NCBI RefSeq assembly: GCF_001758785.1
Contig: NZ_LROM01000131.1
Coordinates: forward strand, 42,484 to 106,483
Length of the DNA: 64,000 nucleotides
Direction: 5' to 3'
Source: Duganella phyllosphaerae
GTDB taxonomy: Bacteria; Pseudomonadota; Gammaproteobacteria; Burkholderiales; Burkholderiaceae_D
The translations under genes were made by a program, and so were the position numbers. Below, piece by piece: positions 33,294-42,380 of the stretch. Numbering within the stretch: position 1 is the first letter of the stretch; each line of letters begins with the position of its first letter. The notes under the pieces are model-generated. The model saw only the letters and a program-made list of their open reading frames with translations, was not told the DNA's origin and did no database searches.

Positions 33294-36098
33294 ATGTCCA
33301 TTCCCCACGATAGCCAGCGCCCCGATCCCGACGCCTTGCTGGCGCAAGTCCAGGCCCGGGAGCGGCGCGCCGCGCGCGGCAAGCTGCGCATTTATTTTGG
33401 CGCGTCGGCCGGGGTGGGCAAAACCTACGCCATGCTCGCTGCCGCCCGCAAGCTTCAGCTTGAGGGCAACGAGGTCCTGGTCGGCGTGGTGGAAACCCAC
33501 GGACGCAGCGAGACCGCCGCCATGCTGGCCGGGCTGGAGGTCCTGCCGCCGCGCGCGGTCGAGCATCGTGGCCGCACCCTGGCCGAATTCGACCTCGATG
33601 CCGCGCTCGAGCGCCATCCACCGCTGATCCTGATGGACGAACTGGCGCACTCGAACGCGCCCGGTTCGCGCCACCCCAAGCGCTGGCAGGACGTCGAAGA
33701 ACTGCGCGACGCCGGCATCGACGTGCTCACCACCGTCAACGTCCAGCACCTGGAAAGCCTCAACGACGTGGTGGGCGGCATCACCGGCATCCGCGTGGGC
33801 GAGACGGTACCCGATACCGTGTTCGACCAGGCCGACGAGGTGGTGCTGGTCGATCTGCCGGCCGACGAACTGCTGGCGCGCCTGAAAAGCGGCAAGGTGT
33901 ACCAGGCGCCGCAGGCCGAGCGGGCCTCGAAAAACTTCTTCCGCAAGGGGAATTTGATCGCCCTGCGCGAGCTGGCGCTGCGCCGCACCGCCGACCGTAT
34001 CGAGGACGATGTGCGCGCGTACCGCGTGGAGCAGTCGATTGCCGACATCTGGAAAACCGGCGCCGCGCTGCTGGCGTGCGTGGGTCCGAATCCCGGCGCC
34101 GAGCACACGGTGCGCAGCACGGCGCGCCTGGCCGGCCAGCTGGGCACTGACTGGCACGCGATCTACGTGGAGACGCCGGCGCTGCAAAAGCTGCCCGCCG
34201 CGCGCCGCGAGCAGATCCTGCGCACCTTGAAACTGGCCGAAGACCTGGGCGCCACCACGGCCGTGGTGCCGGGCCGCGACGTGGCGCTGGCGGCGGTGGA
34301 GTATGCGCGCAGCCACAACCTGTCGAAGTTCGTGCTGGGACGCTCACGCTCATCCTGGCCGTGGCAAACGCCGCACATCAAGCGCCTGGCCCGCTATGCG
34401 CCAGACCTGGACCTGGTGGAAATCGGCGCGGCCAGCATCGAGGCGCCGGCCAACCCGGGCAAAAACAGCACGGGTACCGCCTGGGGCGCCGATGCCGCTG
34501 CCGACGCCGACCACGCGGACGGCTATGGCGAACCTGGCAATGATGTACGCGGAGCGCCGGGAGCCTCCGGCGTGCGCCTGCCGTGGCAACAGCAACGCGC
34601 CACCGGCTACGCCGTGGCGGTTGTCTCCAGCATCGCCATCGCACTGGCCGCCATGCCGCTGCTGGCCTGGCTGGACCTGGCCAATATCGCCATGTTGTTC
34701 CTGCTCGGCGTGCTGCTCACGGCCGTGCGCTTCGGGCGCGGCCCGTCGGTGGTGGCCACCTGCGTGAGCGTGGCCTGCTTCGACTTTTTCTTCGTCACGC
34801 CGCGCTTCGACTTTGCCGTTTCCGACTTCCAGTACGTGATCACCTTCATGGTGATGCTGGCCGTGGGCCTGATCACAGGCCACCTGACGTCTGGTCTGCG
34901 CTTCCAGGCGCGGGTGGCGGCGCAGCGCGAGAAGCGCTCGCGCTCCCTGTACGAGTTCGCCCGCGAGCTGTCGGGCGCGCTGCAAACCGAGCAAATCTTC
35001 GACACCACCCGCCTGTTCATCGAAAACGCCTTCCGCGCCCGCGCCACCTTGCTGCTGCCCGACGCCGATGGCCGCCTGCTGCCGCCGCCTGCCGGCGTCA
35101 CGCTCGACGTGGGCATTGCCCAGTGGGCGTTCGACAATGCCGAGAGTGCGGGCCTGGGTACCGATACGCTGCCGGCCAGTGCGCTGTTCTACCTGCCGCT
35201 GGTCGCGCCGATGCGCACCCGGGGCGTGCTGGCGATCGAGCCGCTGCGCCAGCGCTGGCTCCTGATTCCCGAACAACGCCAGCAGCTCGATACCTTTGCC
35301 GCGCTGGCCGCGATTGCGCTCGAGCGCGTGCATTACATCGAGGTGGCGCAGAACGCGCTGGTGAACATGGAGTCGGAGCGATTGCGCAATTCACTCTTGG
35401 CGGCACTGTCGCACGACGTGCGCACGCCGTTGACGTCGCTCGTCGGCTTGTCGGAAGCGCTGGCCGGCGCCAAACCGCCGCTGCCCGACGCCCAGCGCGA
35501 GGTGGCGGTGGCGCTGCACGACGAGGCGCTGCGCATGAGCGCCATGGTGACCAACCTGCTCGACATGGCGCGCATCCAGAGCGGCGAAGTGAAATTCAAC
35601 CTGCAATGGCAGCCGCTCGAGGAAGTGGTGGGCAGCGCCTTGCGCGCCAGCGGCTCGCAACTGCAAAGCCACCACGTGCGCACTGAGCTGCCCCATCACC
35701 TGCCGCTGCTGCGCTACGACGCCGTGCTGATCGAGCGGGTGCTGGCCAACCTGGTGGAAAACGCCGCCAAGTACACGCCGCCCGGATCGACCATCGCCAT
35801 TGGCGCCGCGCTGCACGGCCAGTGGATCAATATCACCGTGGCGGACGACGGCCCCGGTCTGCCGCCAGGGCGCGAGGAAGCGATCTTCGAAAAATTCACG
35901 CGGGGCGAGCGCGAATCGGCCAAGCCCGGCGTCGGCCTGGGGCTGGCAATTTGCCGCGCCATCGTCGAAGCGCATGGCGGCCGTATCAGCGCCACCGCTC
36001 ACGCGGCGCCGCTCGGCGGCGCCGCCTTTACCTTCACCCTGCCACTGGGCACCCCACCGGCCATGCCCGAGCTGGAAGCCGAACCGGAGACACCATGA
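33294..36098 (+). CDS. kdpD: Osmosensitive K(+) channel sensor histidine kinase KdpD
   Basis: 934 residues. The N-terminal KdpD domain has a Walker A 'GASAGVGKTYAML' and the following 'LMDELAHSNAPGSRHPKRWQ'-type block, then a USP-like domain. Four membrane segments (about residues 440-540) and a GAF-like domain precede the kinase core with H-box 'ALSHDVRTPLTSL' and the N/G boxes 'NLVENAAKYTPPG' and 'GVGLGLAICRAIVEAHGG'. A 50-residue low-complexity insert (GTAWGADAAADADHADGYGE) separates the USP-like domain from the first membrane helix and makes it about 40 residues longer than the E. coli protein. It senses K+ limitation and phosphorylates KdpE, and overlaps kdpE by 4 bp. Confidence 0.96.
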   Translation: MSIPHDSQRPDPDALLAQVQARERRAARGKLRIYFGASAGVGKTYAMLAAARKLQLEGNEVLVGVVETHGRSETAAMLAGLEVLPPRAVEHRGRTLAEFDLDAALERHPPLILMDELAHSNAPGSRHPKRWQDVEELRDAGIDVLTTVNVQHLESLNDVVGGITGIRVGETVPDTVFDQADEVVLVDLPADELLARLKSGKVYQAPQAERASKNFFRKGNLIALRELALRRTADRIEDDVRAYRVEQSIADIWKTGAALLACVGPNPGAEHTVRSTARLAGQLGTDWHAIYVETPALQKLPAARREQILRTLKLAEDLGATTAVVPGRDVALAAVEYARSHNLSKFVLGRSRSSWPWQTPHIKRLARYAPDLDLVEIGAASIEAPANPGKNSTGTAWGADAAADADHADGYGEPGNDVRGAPGASGVRLPWQQQRATGYAVAVVSSIAIALAAMPLLAWLDLANIAMLFLLGVLLTAVRFGRGPSVVATCVSVACFDFFFVTPRFDFAVSDFQYVITFMVMLAVGLITGHLTSGLRFQARVAAQREKRSRSLYEFARELSGALQTEQIFDTTRLFIENAFRARATLLLPDADGRLLPPPAGVTLDVGIAQWAFDNAESAGLGTDTLPASALFYLPLVAPMRTRGVLAIEPLRQRWLLIPEQRQQLDTFAALAAIALERVHYIEVAQNALVNMESERLRNSLLAALSHDVRTPLTSLVGLSEALAGAKPPLPDAQREVAVALHDEALRMSAMVTNLLDMARIQSGEVKFNLQWQPLEEVVGSALRASGSQLQSHHVRTELPHHLPLLRYDAVLIERVLANLVENAAKYTPPGSTIAIGAALHGQWINITVADDGPGLPPGREEAIFEKFTRGERESAKPGVGLGLAICRAIVEAHGGRISATAHAAPLGGAAFTFTLPLGTPPAMPELEAEPETP

Positions 36099-36808
36099 CC
36101 GAGCATGACCATCTCGCCACCGCGCCTACCGCCTTGCTGGTGGAAGACGAGCCGCAAATCCGCCGCTTCGTGCGCGCCGCGCTGGAAGAGGAGGGCTGGC
36201 AGGTGTTCGAAGCGGCCACGCTGCAACGGGGCCTGATCGACGCCGGCACCCGCAAGCCCGACCTGATCGTGCTGGACCTGGGCCTGCCCGATGGCGACGG
36301 CATCGACTTCGTGCTCGACCTGCGCAAGTGGTCGTCGGCGCCGGTGATCGTGCTCTCGGCCCGGGTCAATGAAGCGGACAAGATCCGCGCGCTCGATGCT
36401 GGCGCCGACGACTACCTGACCAAGCCGTTCGGGGTAGGGGAGCTGCTGGCCCGCGTGCGCGCGACCTTGCGCCGCCAGCGTCAGCCGGCGGCCAGCAAGG
36501 AAGGCCTGATCAACTTCGGCGACGTGGCCGTGGATTTGCAGAACCGCCGCGTGACGCGCGGCGGCGAGAATGTGCACCTCACGCCCACCGAGTACCGGCT
36601 GCTGGCGGTGCTGGTGGCCAATGCGGGCCGGGTGATGACCAACCCGCAGCTGCTGCGCGCCGTGTGGGGGCCATCGCAGTCGGAAAACGGCCACTACCTG
36701 CGCATTTACATGGGCCACCTGCGCCACAAGCTCGAAGCCGATCCGGCCCAGCCGAAGTTTTTGCTGACCGAGACAGCGGTTGGTTACCGCTTGCAGTTGC
36801 CTGGCTAG
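36095..36808 (+). CDS. kdpE: DNA-binding response regulator KdpE
   Basis: 237 residues from the ATG at 36095, overlapping the kdpD stop (ATGA). The receiver domain has the acidic pair 'LVEDEPQIRR', phospho-acceptor Asp in 'LIVLDLGLPDGDG' and Lys in 'DYLTKPFGVGEL'. The OmpR-type winged helix follows ('VHLTPTEYRLLAVLVANAG', 'YLRIYMGHLRHKLE'). It should bind the TTTACA array at 28357-28416 and activate kdpFABC under low K+. It is the last gene of the operon; the VWA gene converges 23 bp further. Confidence 0.96.
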   Translation: MTEHDHLATAPTALLVEDEPQIRRFVRAALEEEGWQVFEAATLQRGLIDAGTRKPDLIVLDLGLPDGDGIDFVLDLRKWSSAPVIVLSARVNEADKIRALDAGADDYLTKPFGVGELLARVRATLRRQRQPAASKEGLINFGDVAVDLQNRRVTRGGENVHLTPTEYRLLAVLVANAGRVMTNPQLLRAVWGPSQSENGHYLRIYMGHLRHKLEADPAQPKFLLTETAVGYRLQLPG

Positions 36809-36831
36809 CAGGCTGCTCGTGAGCGGCCCCT

Positions 36832-38001
36832 CTATTTGCTGAGCGCGCGCATCGCCCGCTCCAGCCCATCGATCGTGATCGGATACATGCGGTTGTTCAT
36901 CAACTGGCGGATGATGGCAATCGACTGCCGGTACTGCCACGAGCCTTCCGGCTCGGGATTCAACCAAACGAACTTCGGAAACGCGTTGGTAAAGCGCGTG
37001 AGCCACTCGCTACCCGCTTCCCTGTTGTTGTACTCGACCGAGCCGCCCGGGTGCAGCACCTCGTAGGGGCTCATGGTGGCGTCGCCGACGAAAATGAGCT
37101 TGGTGTCGGGCGGGTACTTGCGCAGGATGTCCCAGGTATTGAAGCGCTCGGACTGGCGGCGGCGGTTGTTCTTCCACACGAAGTCGTACACGCAATTGTG
37201 GAAGTAGTAGAACTCCATGTTCTTGAATTCGGTGCGCGAGGCGGCGAACAGTTCCTCGGTGCGCTCGATATGGTCGTCCATCGAACCGCCGACGTCGAAC
37301 AGCATCAGCACCTTGATGTTGTTCTTGCGCTCGGGCTGCATTTTTAAATCGAGGAAGCCGGCGTTGCTGGCGGTAGCGTGGATGGTGGCGTCGAGCGCCA
37401 GTTCTTCGTGGGCGCCTTCGCGGGCGAACTTGCGCAGCCGGCGCAGCGCCACCTTGATGTTGCGGGTGCCGATTTCGCGCTCGCCGTCGTAGTCCTTGAA
37501 CGCGCGCTCTTCCCACACCTTGACCGCCGTGCGGTTGCCGCCCTTGCCGCCGATGCGGATGCCCTCCGGGTTGGTGCCGCCGTGGCCGAACGGCGACGTG
37601 CCGCCGGTGCCGATCCACTTGCTGCCGCCCTCGTGGCGCTCCTTCTGCTCTTTTAACAGCTCGGCCAGGCGGTCCATCAGCTTGTCGTAGCCGAATTTTT
37701 CCAGCTGCGCCTTTTGTTCGTCGGTGAGCTCGCGCTTCATCTTTTGCAGCAGCCAGTCGAGCGGGATCTCGCTCTTTTCGTCGAAGTGGGCGGCGATGCC
37801 CTTGAAGTACAGGCCAAAGGCGCGGTCGAACTTGTCGTAGTGGGCTTCGTCTTTGACCAGCGTCAGGCGCGCCAGGTAGTAAAAGTCGTCGAGCGACGTG
37901 TCGATCACGTTCTTTTGCAACGCTTCCAGCAGCGTCAGGAACTCCTTGATCGACACCGGGATTTTGGCGTCTTTCAGGGTGAAAAAGAAATCGATCAGCA
38001 T
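36832..38001 (-). CDS. VWA (CoxE-like) domain protein
   Basis: 389 residues. The N-terminal half is helical, a Gly-rich linker follows (IGTGGTSPFGHGGTNPEG), then a von Willebrand A fold. Its metal site is FDVGGSMDDHI near residue 236, that is D-x-G-G-S rather than the usual D-x-S-x-S, which looks typical of this subfamily but weakens metal binding. It is encoded 12 bp after a MoxR ATPase. Such MoxR-VWA pairs act as chaperone-like machines for maturation of metal enzymes or envelope complexes. The client here is unknown. Confidence 0.88.
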   Translation of the reverse strand: MLIDFFFTLKDAKIPVSIKEFLTLLEALQKNVIDTSLDDFYYLARLTLVKDEAHYDKFDRAFGLYFKGIAAHFDEKSEIPLDWLLQKMKRELTDEQKAQLEKFGYDKLMDRLAELLKEQKERHEGGSKWIGTGGTSPFGHGGTNPEGIRIGGKGGNRTAVKVWEERAFKDYDGEREIGTRNIKVALRRLRKFAREGAHEELALDATIHATASNAGFLDLKMQPERKNNIKVLMLFDVGGSMDDHIERTEELFAASRTEFKNMEFYYFHNCVYDFVWKNNRRRQSERFNTWDILRKYPPDTKLIFVGDATMSPYEVLHPGGSVEYNNREAGSEWLTRFTNAFPKFVWLNPEPEGSWQYRQSIAIIRQLMNNRMYPITIDGLERAMRALSK

Positions 38002-38013
38002 CTCAGCGCCCGG

Positions 38014-38868
38014 TCAACGGTTGGCCCTTGCCATCTGCACCAGCCGTTCGAACAAGTGCACGTCCTGCTCGTTTTTCAGCAGGGCGCCGTGCAGCGGCGG
38101 CACGATGGACTTGTGGTCCACGCCGTGCAGCGCTTCGGGGCCGATGTCCTCGGCCATCAGCAGTTTGAGCCAGTCGAGGAATTCGGAGGTGGACGGCTTT
38201 TTCTTCAGGCCGGGCACGTCGCGCACGGCGTAAAAGGTTTGCAGGGCCTGCGCCAGCAGTTCGCGTTTCAAATGCGGGTAGTGCACTTCGACGATGCGCG
38301 CCATCGTCTCGCGGTCGGGGAACTGGATGTAGTGGAAGAAGCAGCGGCGCAGGAAGGCGTCGGGTAGTTCCTTTTCGTTGTTGGACGTGATGATCACCAG
38401 CGGCCGGTGCACGGCGCGCACCATCTCGCGCGTTTCGTACACGTAGAACTCCATGCGGTCGAGTTCGCGCAGCAGGTCGTTGGGGAATTCGATGTCGGCC
38501 TTGTCGATCTCGTCGATCAGCAGCACGACCGGCGCCGGCGCGGTGAACGCCTGCCACAGCACGCCCTTGACGATGTAGTTCTGGATGTCGCGCACGCGCT
38601 CGTCGCCGAGTTGCGAATCGCGCAGGCGCGAGACGGCGTCGTATTCGTACAGGCCCTGCTGGGCCTTGGTGGTGGACTTGATGTGCCACTGCATCAGCGG
38701 CATGTTCAGTGCCGCGGCCACTTCCTCGGCCAGCATGGTTTTGCCGGTGCCGGGCTCGCCCTTGATCAGCAACGGACGCTGCAGGGTGAGGGCGGCGTTG
38801 ACCGCCAGCTTGAGGTCGGCGGTGGCGACGTATTGATCGGAACCTTCAAAGCGGGCAGTAGCTTGCAT
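38014..38868 (-). CDS. MoxR family AAA+ ATPase
   Basis: 284 residues from ATG 38868; a 33-bp longer TTG start lacks support. Walker A is 'LLIKGEPGTGKTMLAEE', Walker B 'VLLIDEIDKADIEFPN', sensor 1 is in 'VIITSNNEKELPDAFLRRC'. MoxR proteins work with a VWA partner, which is the next gene (12 bp). The gene starts before a 213-bp gap and is divergent from the cytochrome pair. Confidence 0.93.
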   Translation of the reverse strand: MQATARFEGSDQYVATADLKLAVNAALTLQRPLLIKGEPGTGKTMLAEEVAAALNMPLMQWHIKSTTKAQQGLYEYDAVSRLRDSQLGDERVRDIQNYIVKGVLWQAFTAPAPVVLLIDEIDKADIEFPNDLLRELDRMEFYVYETREMVRAVHRPLVIITSNNEKELPDAFLRRCFFHYIQFPDRETMARIVEVHYPHLKRELLAQALQTFYAVRDVPGLKKKPSTSEFLDWLKLLMAEDIGPEALHGVDHKSIVPPLHGALLKNEQDVHLFERLVQMARANR

Positions 38869-39081
38869 GCGTGGGTCTCGGAGCGTGGACGATGGCACCA
38901 AGTATAGTGGAGAAGGGGCGTGAGCGCTTTACGCTGCACTGCAAAAGACGGCGCCGCCGGTGTTGTTTCCAGCGACGTGACTGTGTAGCTTTGTCAAATT
39001 TGTTAGGTTAGAATCCCTGCACTGGTAGTGCAAAAGTCAAGTGTTCAGTAGCCGGCGTCGATTACCCACCTAGCAAAGACC

Positions 39082-39426
39082 ATGAAAAAAATCACAGCAC
39101 TTCCATTTCTTCTTTTAGTCGGCTTTACCCAGGCGGGAACGGCGGCGGAAATCGTGGGCAATGCCCAGGCCGCCAAAGCAAAGATCGAAATGTGCATCGG
39201 CTGTCATGGCATCCCCGGCTACAAGGCCACGTTCCCGGAAGTCTACCAAGTGCCGATGATCGGCGGCCAGGGCGCCAAGTACATCGAGGCTGCGCTGCAA
39301 GCCTACAAGAAAGGCGACCGCAAGCATCCGAGCATGCGTGGCATCGCCGCCAGCCTGTCGGACCAGGACATTGCCGACGTCGCCGCATTCTATGCGCAGC
39401 AAACCAGGGCCGGGAGCGCAAAATGA
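39082..39426 (+). CDS. Small c-type cytochrome (c4/c5-like), first of a pair
   Basis: 114 residues with a signal peptide (ITALPFLLLVGFTQAGTAAE) and a single heme site CIGCH. A possible axial Met lies in 'HPSMRGIAASLSDQDIADVAAFYAQQ', the usual monodomain c pattern. It is soluble and periplasmic. It ends overlapping the start of a second cytochrome (ATGA), so the two are made together and may form a shuttle to an oxidase or reductase not in this window. Confidence 0.9.
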   Translation: MKKITALPFLLLVGFTQAGTAAEIVGNAQAAKAKIEMCIGCHGIPGYKATFPEVYQVPMIGGQGAKYIEAALQAYKKGDRKHPSMRGIAASLSDQDIADVAAFYAQQTRAGSAK

Positions 39427-39779
39427 ATCACCTCACTATCAAAACATTGGTTGCCGCCTTCGCGTGCGCCGCAATCTCCATGACGGCCCAGGCCGCCGGC
39501 AACGTGGCCAATGGCAAGGCGCTGGCCGACAAGTACAACTGTTTTACCTGCCACGGCAAGGACTACAACACGCCGCTCGACCCCAGCTATCCGAAGCTGG
39601 CCGGCCAGCACCGCGACTACCTCGAACATGCGCTCACCGCCTACAAGCGCGGTGACGGCGCTTACGGCCGCAACAACGCCATCATGACCGGCCAGGTCAA
39701 GCCGCTGAGCAACCAGGACATCAAGGACCTGGCCGCTTACCTGCATAGCTTGCCGGGGACGATGGCCGTGCATCGCTGA
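39423..39779 (+). CDS. Small c-type cytochrome, second of a pair
   Basis: 118 residues with a signal peptide (VAAFACAAISMTAQAAG) and heme site CFTCHGK. The candidate axial Met is in 'NNAIMTGQVKPLSNQDIKDLAAYLHSLPG'. It resembles its overlapping neighbour (39082-39426) in length and fold, so the pair probably arose by duplication and looks like the two halves of a diheme cytochrome c4 split into separate genes. An intrinsic terminator follows. Confidence 0.9.
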   Translation: MNHLTIKTLVAAFACAAISMTAQAAGNVANGKALADKYNCFTCHGKDYNTPLDPSYPKLAGQHRDYLEHALTAYKRGDGAYGRNNAIMTGQVKPLSNQDIKDLAAYLHSLPGTMAVHR

Positions 39780-39797
39780 TCGTTTCTCCCACTCATC

Positions 39798-39833
39798 AAA
39801 GCCACGCCAATCTCCGGTTGTCGTGGCTTTTTT
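39798..39833 (+). terminator. Intrinsic terminator after the cytochrome pair
   Basis: AAAGCCACG (39798-39806) pairs with CGTGGCTTT (39822-39830), then TTT. It starts 19 bp after the stop of the second cytochrome. Confidence 0.85.
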
Positions 39834-40101
39834 ACATCGTTCTGCGGTTAGTAACTACGTAGTTTGAGCACGTTTGCGTAAGTGTTATCCCCATTTTGGC
39901 GCCAGGAGTACACTGATAAAATCGATATCCTTGATTTTAACTATGGACACGCGCGCAACTTTATGCGTGCTTGCGCCGGCAGCCGTCACCCCCTCATCCG
40001 CCTCGATTCAGCGGCAGACAGCCACCTTCGATACCTAGTCATCGTTCCTGGCAATGGCCCGGCCGCACTGTCCCATCACGATCACCACCACGGAGTTACG
40101 T
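39834..40101. other. Leader and promoter region of mqo
   Basis: About 270 bp with no gene I can support. A 12-bp perfect palindrome AACTACGTAGTT lies at 39853-39864, close enough to the putative promoter TTGAGC...TATCCC (39864-39892) to act as an operator. A 75-codon frame at 39882-40109 starts in a protein-unlike way and is not counted. CGGAG near the end is the mqo ribosome-binding site. Confidence 0.45.
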
Positions 40102-41736
40102 ATGCGTAAGTCAATTGTTATCCTGATGTCGTGCCTGATCCTGGCCGCATGCAGCAAACCGCCGGCACCCACCGACGACAAACCGGTCGACGTCCTGTTG
40201 ATCGGCGCCGGCACCATGAGCGCCACTCTGGGCACCATGCTCAAGGAACTCGATCCCACCCTGACCATGGCTTTCTACGAGCGCATGGACAAAGTGGCGG
40301 CCGAGAGCTCGGACGCGATGAACAACGCCGGCACCGGCCACTCGGCATTCGCCGAACTGAACTACACTCCGGAAGCGGCCGACGGCCACATCGAAACCAA
40401 GAAAGCCGTTGAAATCAACGAGCAGTTCGAAGTGTCGAAGCAGTTCTGGGCCTACCAGGTCAAGAGTGGTTACCTCGGTGCGCCGACCACGTTCATCAAC
40501 AATGTGCCGCACATGGCCTTTGTCTGGGGCGATGACAACATCAATTTCCTGCGCAAGCGCTATGCTGCACTGCAAAAGGAAAACCTGTTCAAGGGCATGT
40601 TGTACTCGGAAGACCCGGCCAAGATCGCCGAATGGGCGCCGCTGGTGATGACCGGCCGTGACCCGTCGCAAAAGATCGCCGCCACCCGCATGGAAATCGG
40701 TACCGACGTCAACTTCGGCAACCTGACCCGCGCACTGGTCAAGCACCTGACCGACTCGCACGGCGCCACCGTCAACCTGCGCACGCAAGTGGAAGACATC
40801 AAGCGCGGCACCGACGGCAACTGGAACGTCACCGTCAAGAACCTCGACACCAATGCCGTGAAAACCGTGCGCGCCAAGTTCGTGTTCGTGGGCGCCGGCG
40901 GCGGTTCGCTGCCGCTGCTGGAAAAATCGGGCATCCCGGAAGCCAAGGGCTACGGCGGTGTACCGGTCGGCGGCCAATGGCTGGTCACCACCAACCAGGC
41001 GCTGGTGGAAAAGCATGCCGCCAAGGTGTACGGCAAGGCATCGGTCGGTTCGCCACCGATGTCGGTACCGCACCTGGACACCCGCATCATTGACGGCAAG
41101 AAAGCCCTGCTGTTCGGACCGTTCGCAACGTTCTCGACCAAGTTCCTGAAAAACGGTTCGTGGGTGGACCTGCCAGCGTCGATCGGCACCGGCAACGTGC
41201 GTCCGATGCTGCAAGCTGGCTGGGACAACATTCCGCTGACCAAGTACCTGATCGAACAGGTGCTGAACTCGCCGGAAGACCGCCTGGCTACCCTGCGCGA
41301 ATACCTGCCGGAAGCGAAGATGGAAGACTGGACCCTGCAAAACGCCGGCCAGCGCGTGCAGATCGTCAAGGATCTGCCGGAAAAAGGCGGCGTACTGCAG
41401 TTCGGTACCGAAGTGGTCGGCTCGGCTGACGGCAGCATCGTCGCTCTGCTCGGTGCCTCGCCAGGCGCTTCGACCGCGCCACCGATCATGATCAAGGTAT
41501 TGCAAACCGCGTTCAAGGCCAAGCTGGCCACGCCGGAGTGGGATGCCAAGATGAAGGCCATGGTGCCCTCGTATGGTCACAAGCTCAATAGCGATCCCGT
41601 GCTGGCCAACCAGATTCGCCAGTACAGCAGCTCGGTGCTGGGCCTGAAAGCGTTCACGCTGGACGAAACCGGCAGCGCGCAACCTGCGCCAGCCGTGGTG
41701 CCGGCGGCAGCGCTGGCGGCGCCGGTTGTGAAGTAA
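40102..41736 (+). CDS. mqo: Malate:quinone oxidoreductase with a lipoprotein-type signal
   Basis: 544 residues from the ATG at 40102, behind CGGAG; a frame from 40054 extends into the leader without support. The enzyme oxidises malate to oxaloacetate and passes electrons to quinone. FAD-binding 'VDVLLIGAGTMSATLGTML' and 'NNAGTGHSAFAELNYTPE' are the usual landmarks. The N-terminus is MRKSIVILMSCLILAACSKP, a signal peptide ending in the lipobox LAAC. This predicts export and lipidation, whereas classical Mqo is peripheral on the inner face. Some pseudomonad Mqo proteins also carry an N-terminal signal, so this is not unique. A Pro/Ala tail of about 25 residues ends the protein. Confidence 0.95.
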   Translation: MRKSIVILMSCLILAACSKPPAPTDDKPVDVLLIGAGTMSATLGTMLKELDPTLTMAFYERMDKVAAESSDAMNNAGTGHSAFAELNYTPEAADGHIETKKAVEINEQFEVSKQFWAYQVKSGYLGAPTTFINNVPHMAFVWGDDNINFLRKRYAALQKENLFKGMLYSEDPAKIAEWAPLVMTGRDPSQKIAATRMEIGTDVNFGNLTRALVKHLTDSHGATVNLRTQVEDIKRGTDGNWNVTVKNLDTNAVKTVRAKFVFVGAGGGSLPLLEKSGIPEAKGYGGVPVGGQWLVTTNQALVEKHAAKVYGKASVGSPPMSVPHLDTRIIDGKKALLFGPFATFSTKFLKNGSWVDLPASIGTGNVRPMLQAGWDNIPLTKYLIEQVLNSPEDRLATLREYLPEAKMEDWTLQNAGQRVQIVKDLPEKGGVLQFGTEVVGSADGSIVALLGASPGASTAPPIMIKVLQTAFKAKLATPEWDAKMKAMVPSYGHKLNSDPVLANQIRQYSSSVLGLKAFTLDETGSAQPAPAVVPAAALAAPVVK

Positions 41737-41755
41737 CTCTGTCTTACTGAAACTG

Positions 41756-41783
41756 AAAGGCCACGCGATGCGTGGCCTTTTTT
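41756..41783 (+). terminator. Intrinsic terminator after mqo
   Basis: AAAGGCCACGC (41756-41766), loop GAT, GCGTGGCCTTT (41770-41780) then TTT: a perfect 11-bp stem. Confidence 0.92.
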
Positions 41784-41801
41784 CATGCGGGGACCGTTAA
41801 T

Positions 41802-41912
41802 CCGTCATCGCCGCGCAGGCGGGATCCATGGAACCTGTGAGTCGAACTGGCTACGATCTGAGTTGGAACGGATCAGCCGTTCCATGGATCCCCGCGTTCG
41901 CGAGGATGACGG
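41802..41912. repeat. REP-like inverted pair after mqo
   Basis: Left arm 41802-41833 (CCGTCATCGCCGCGC ... GGATCCATGGAAC) and right arm 41879-41912 (GTTCCATGGATCC ... GAGGATGACGG) are inverted copies around a ~45-base middle. The GGATCCATGGAAC core (41822-41834 versus 41879-41891) is perfect. It shares the TAATCCGTCAT start with 32625 and 45002 and lies between the mqo terminator and the convergent DUF1841 gene. Confidence 0.8.
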
Positions 41913-41939
41913 CAGCGGCGGCGCGATGGCCGGTAGTGG

Positions 41940-42368
41940 CTAGCGGAGGCGGCGACGGATTGCTTCCACGTAAGCAGCACCGTCCGGCGGCGTGCCGTTG
42001 CGCTGGGCGTTCCAGATCATCTCGCCCAGGCATTCCATGATTTCGTGCTGCGCCGCGTGGGCGTCGTCGAGCTTGAGGGTGAGGGCGGTGGCGGCGTCGC
42101 GGATGCCGGGCGGCTGGTCGATCGAGATCTGTTCGTCGATCGACAGGTGCATCGACAGGTGCAGGAACGGGTTGGCCTGCGCGCCTTCGACCGAGTAATT
42201 GCGGCCCAGCGCGGACTCGACGTCGGTGAGCACGTCGTGGTATTCGGGGTGGTGGCGCACCCAGTCGGACGCCATCGCTTCGAGCGGGGTCAGGATGTCA
42301 TTGGCGCGCTGCTTGCGGAAAACCTCGCAAAAGAAGCGGCGTACATCGTCGGAAGAGGGATTGAACAT
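41940..42368 (-). CDS. DUF1841 family protein
   Basis: 142 residues starting MFNPSSDDVRRFFCEVFRK, with the family pattern 'HHPEYHDVL' and 'NPFLHLSMHLSIDEQISID'. It is a small helical cytoplasmic protein common in betaproteobacteria, of unknown function. A 36-bp palindrome (42381-42416) separates it from rppH on the same strand. Confidence 0.88.
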   Translation of the reverse strand: MFNPSSDDVRRFFCEVFRKQRANDILTPLEAMASDWVRHHPEYHDVLTDVESALGRNYSVEGAQANPFLHLSMHLSIDEQISIDQPPGIRDAATALTLKLDDAHAAQHEIMECLGEMIWNAQRNGTPPDGAAYVEAIRRRLR

Positions 42369-42380
42369 GATGGCGACATT

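Noticed and set aside
39882..40109. 75-codon frame upstream of mqo
   Set aside because: It overlaps the mqo start, has no site and no protein-like composition.
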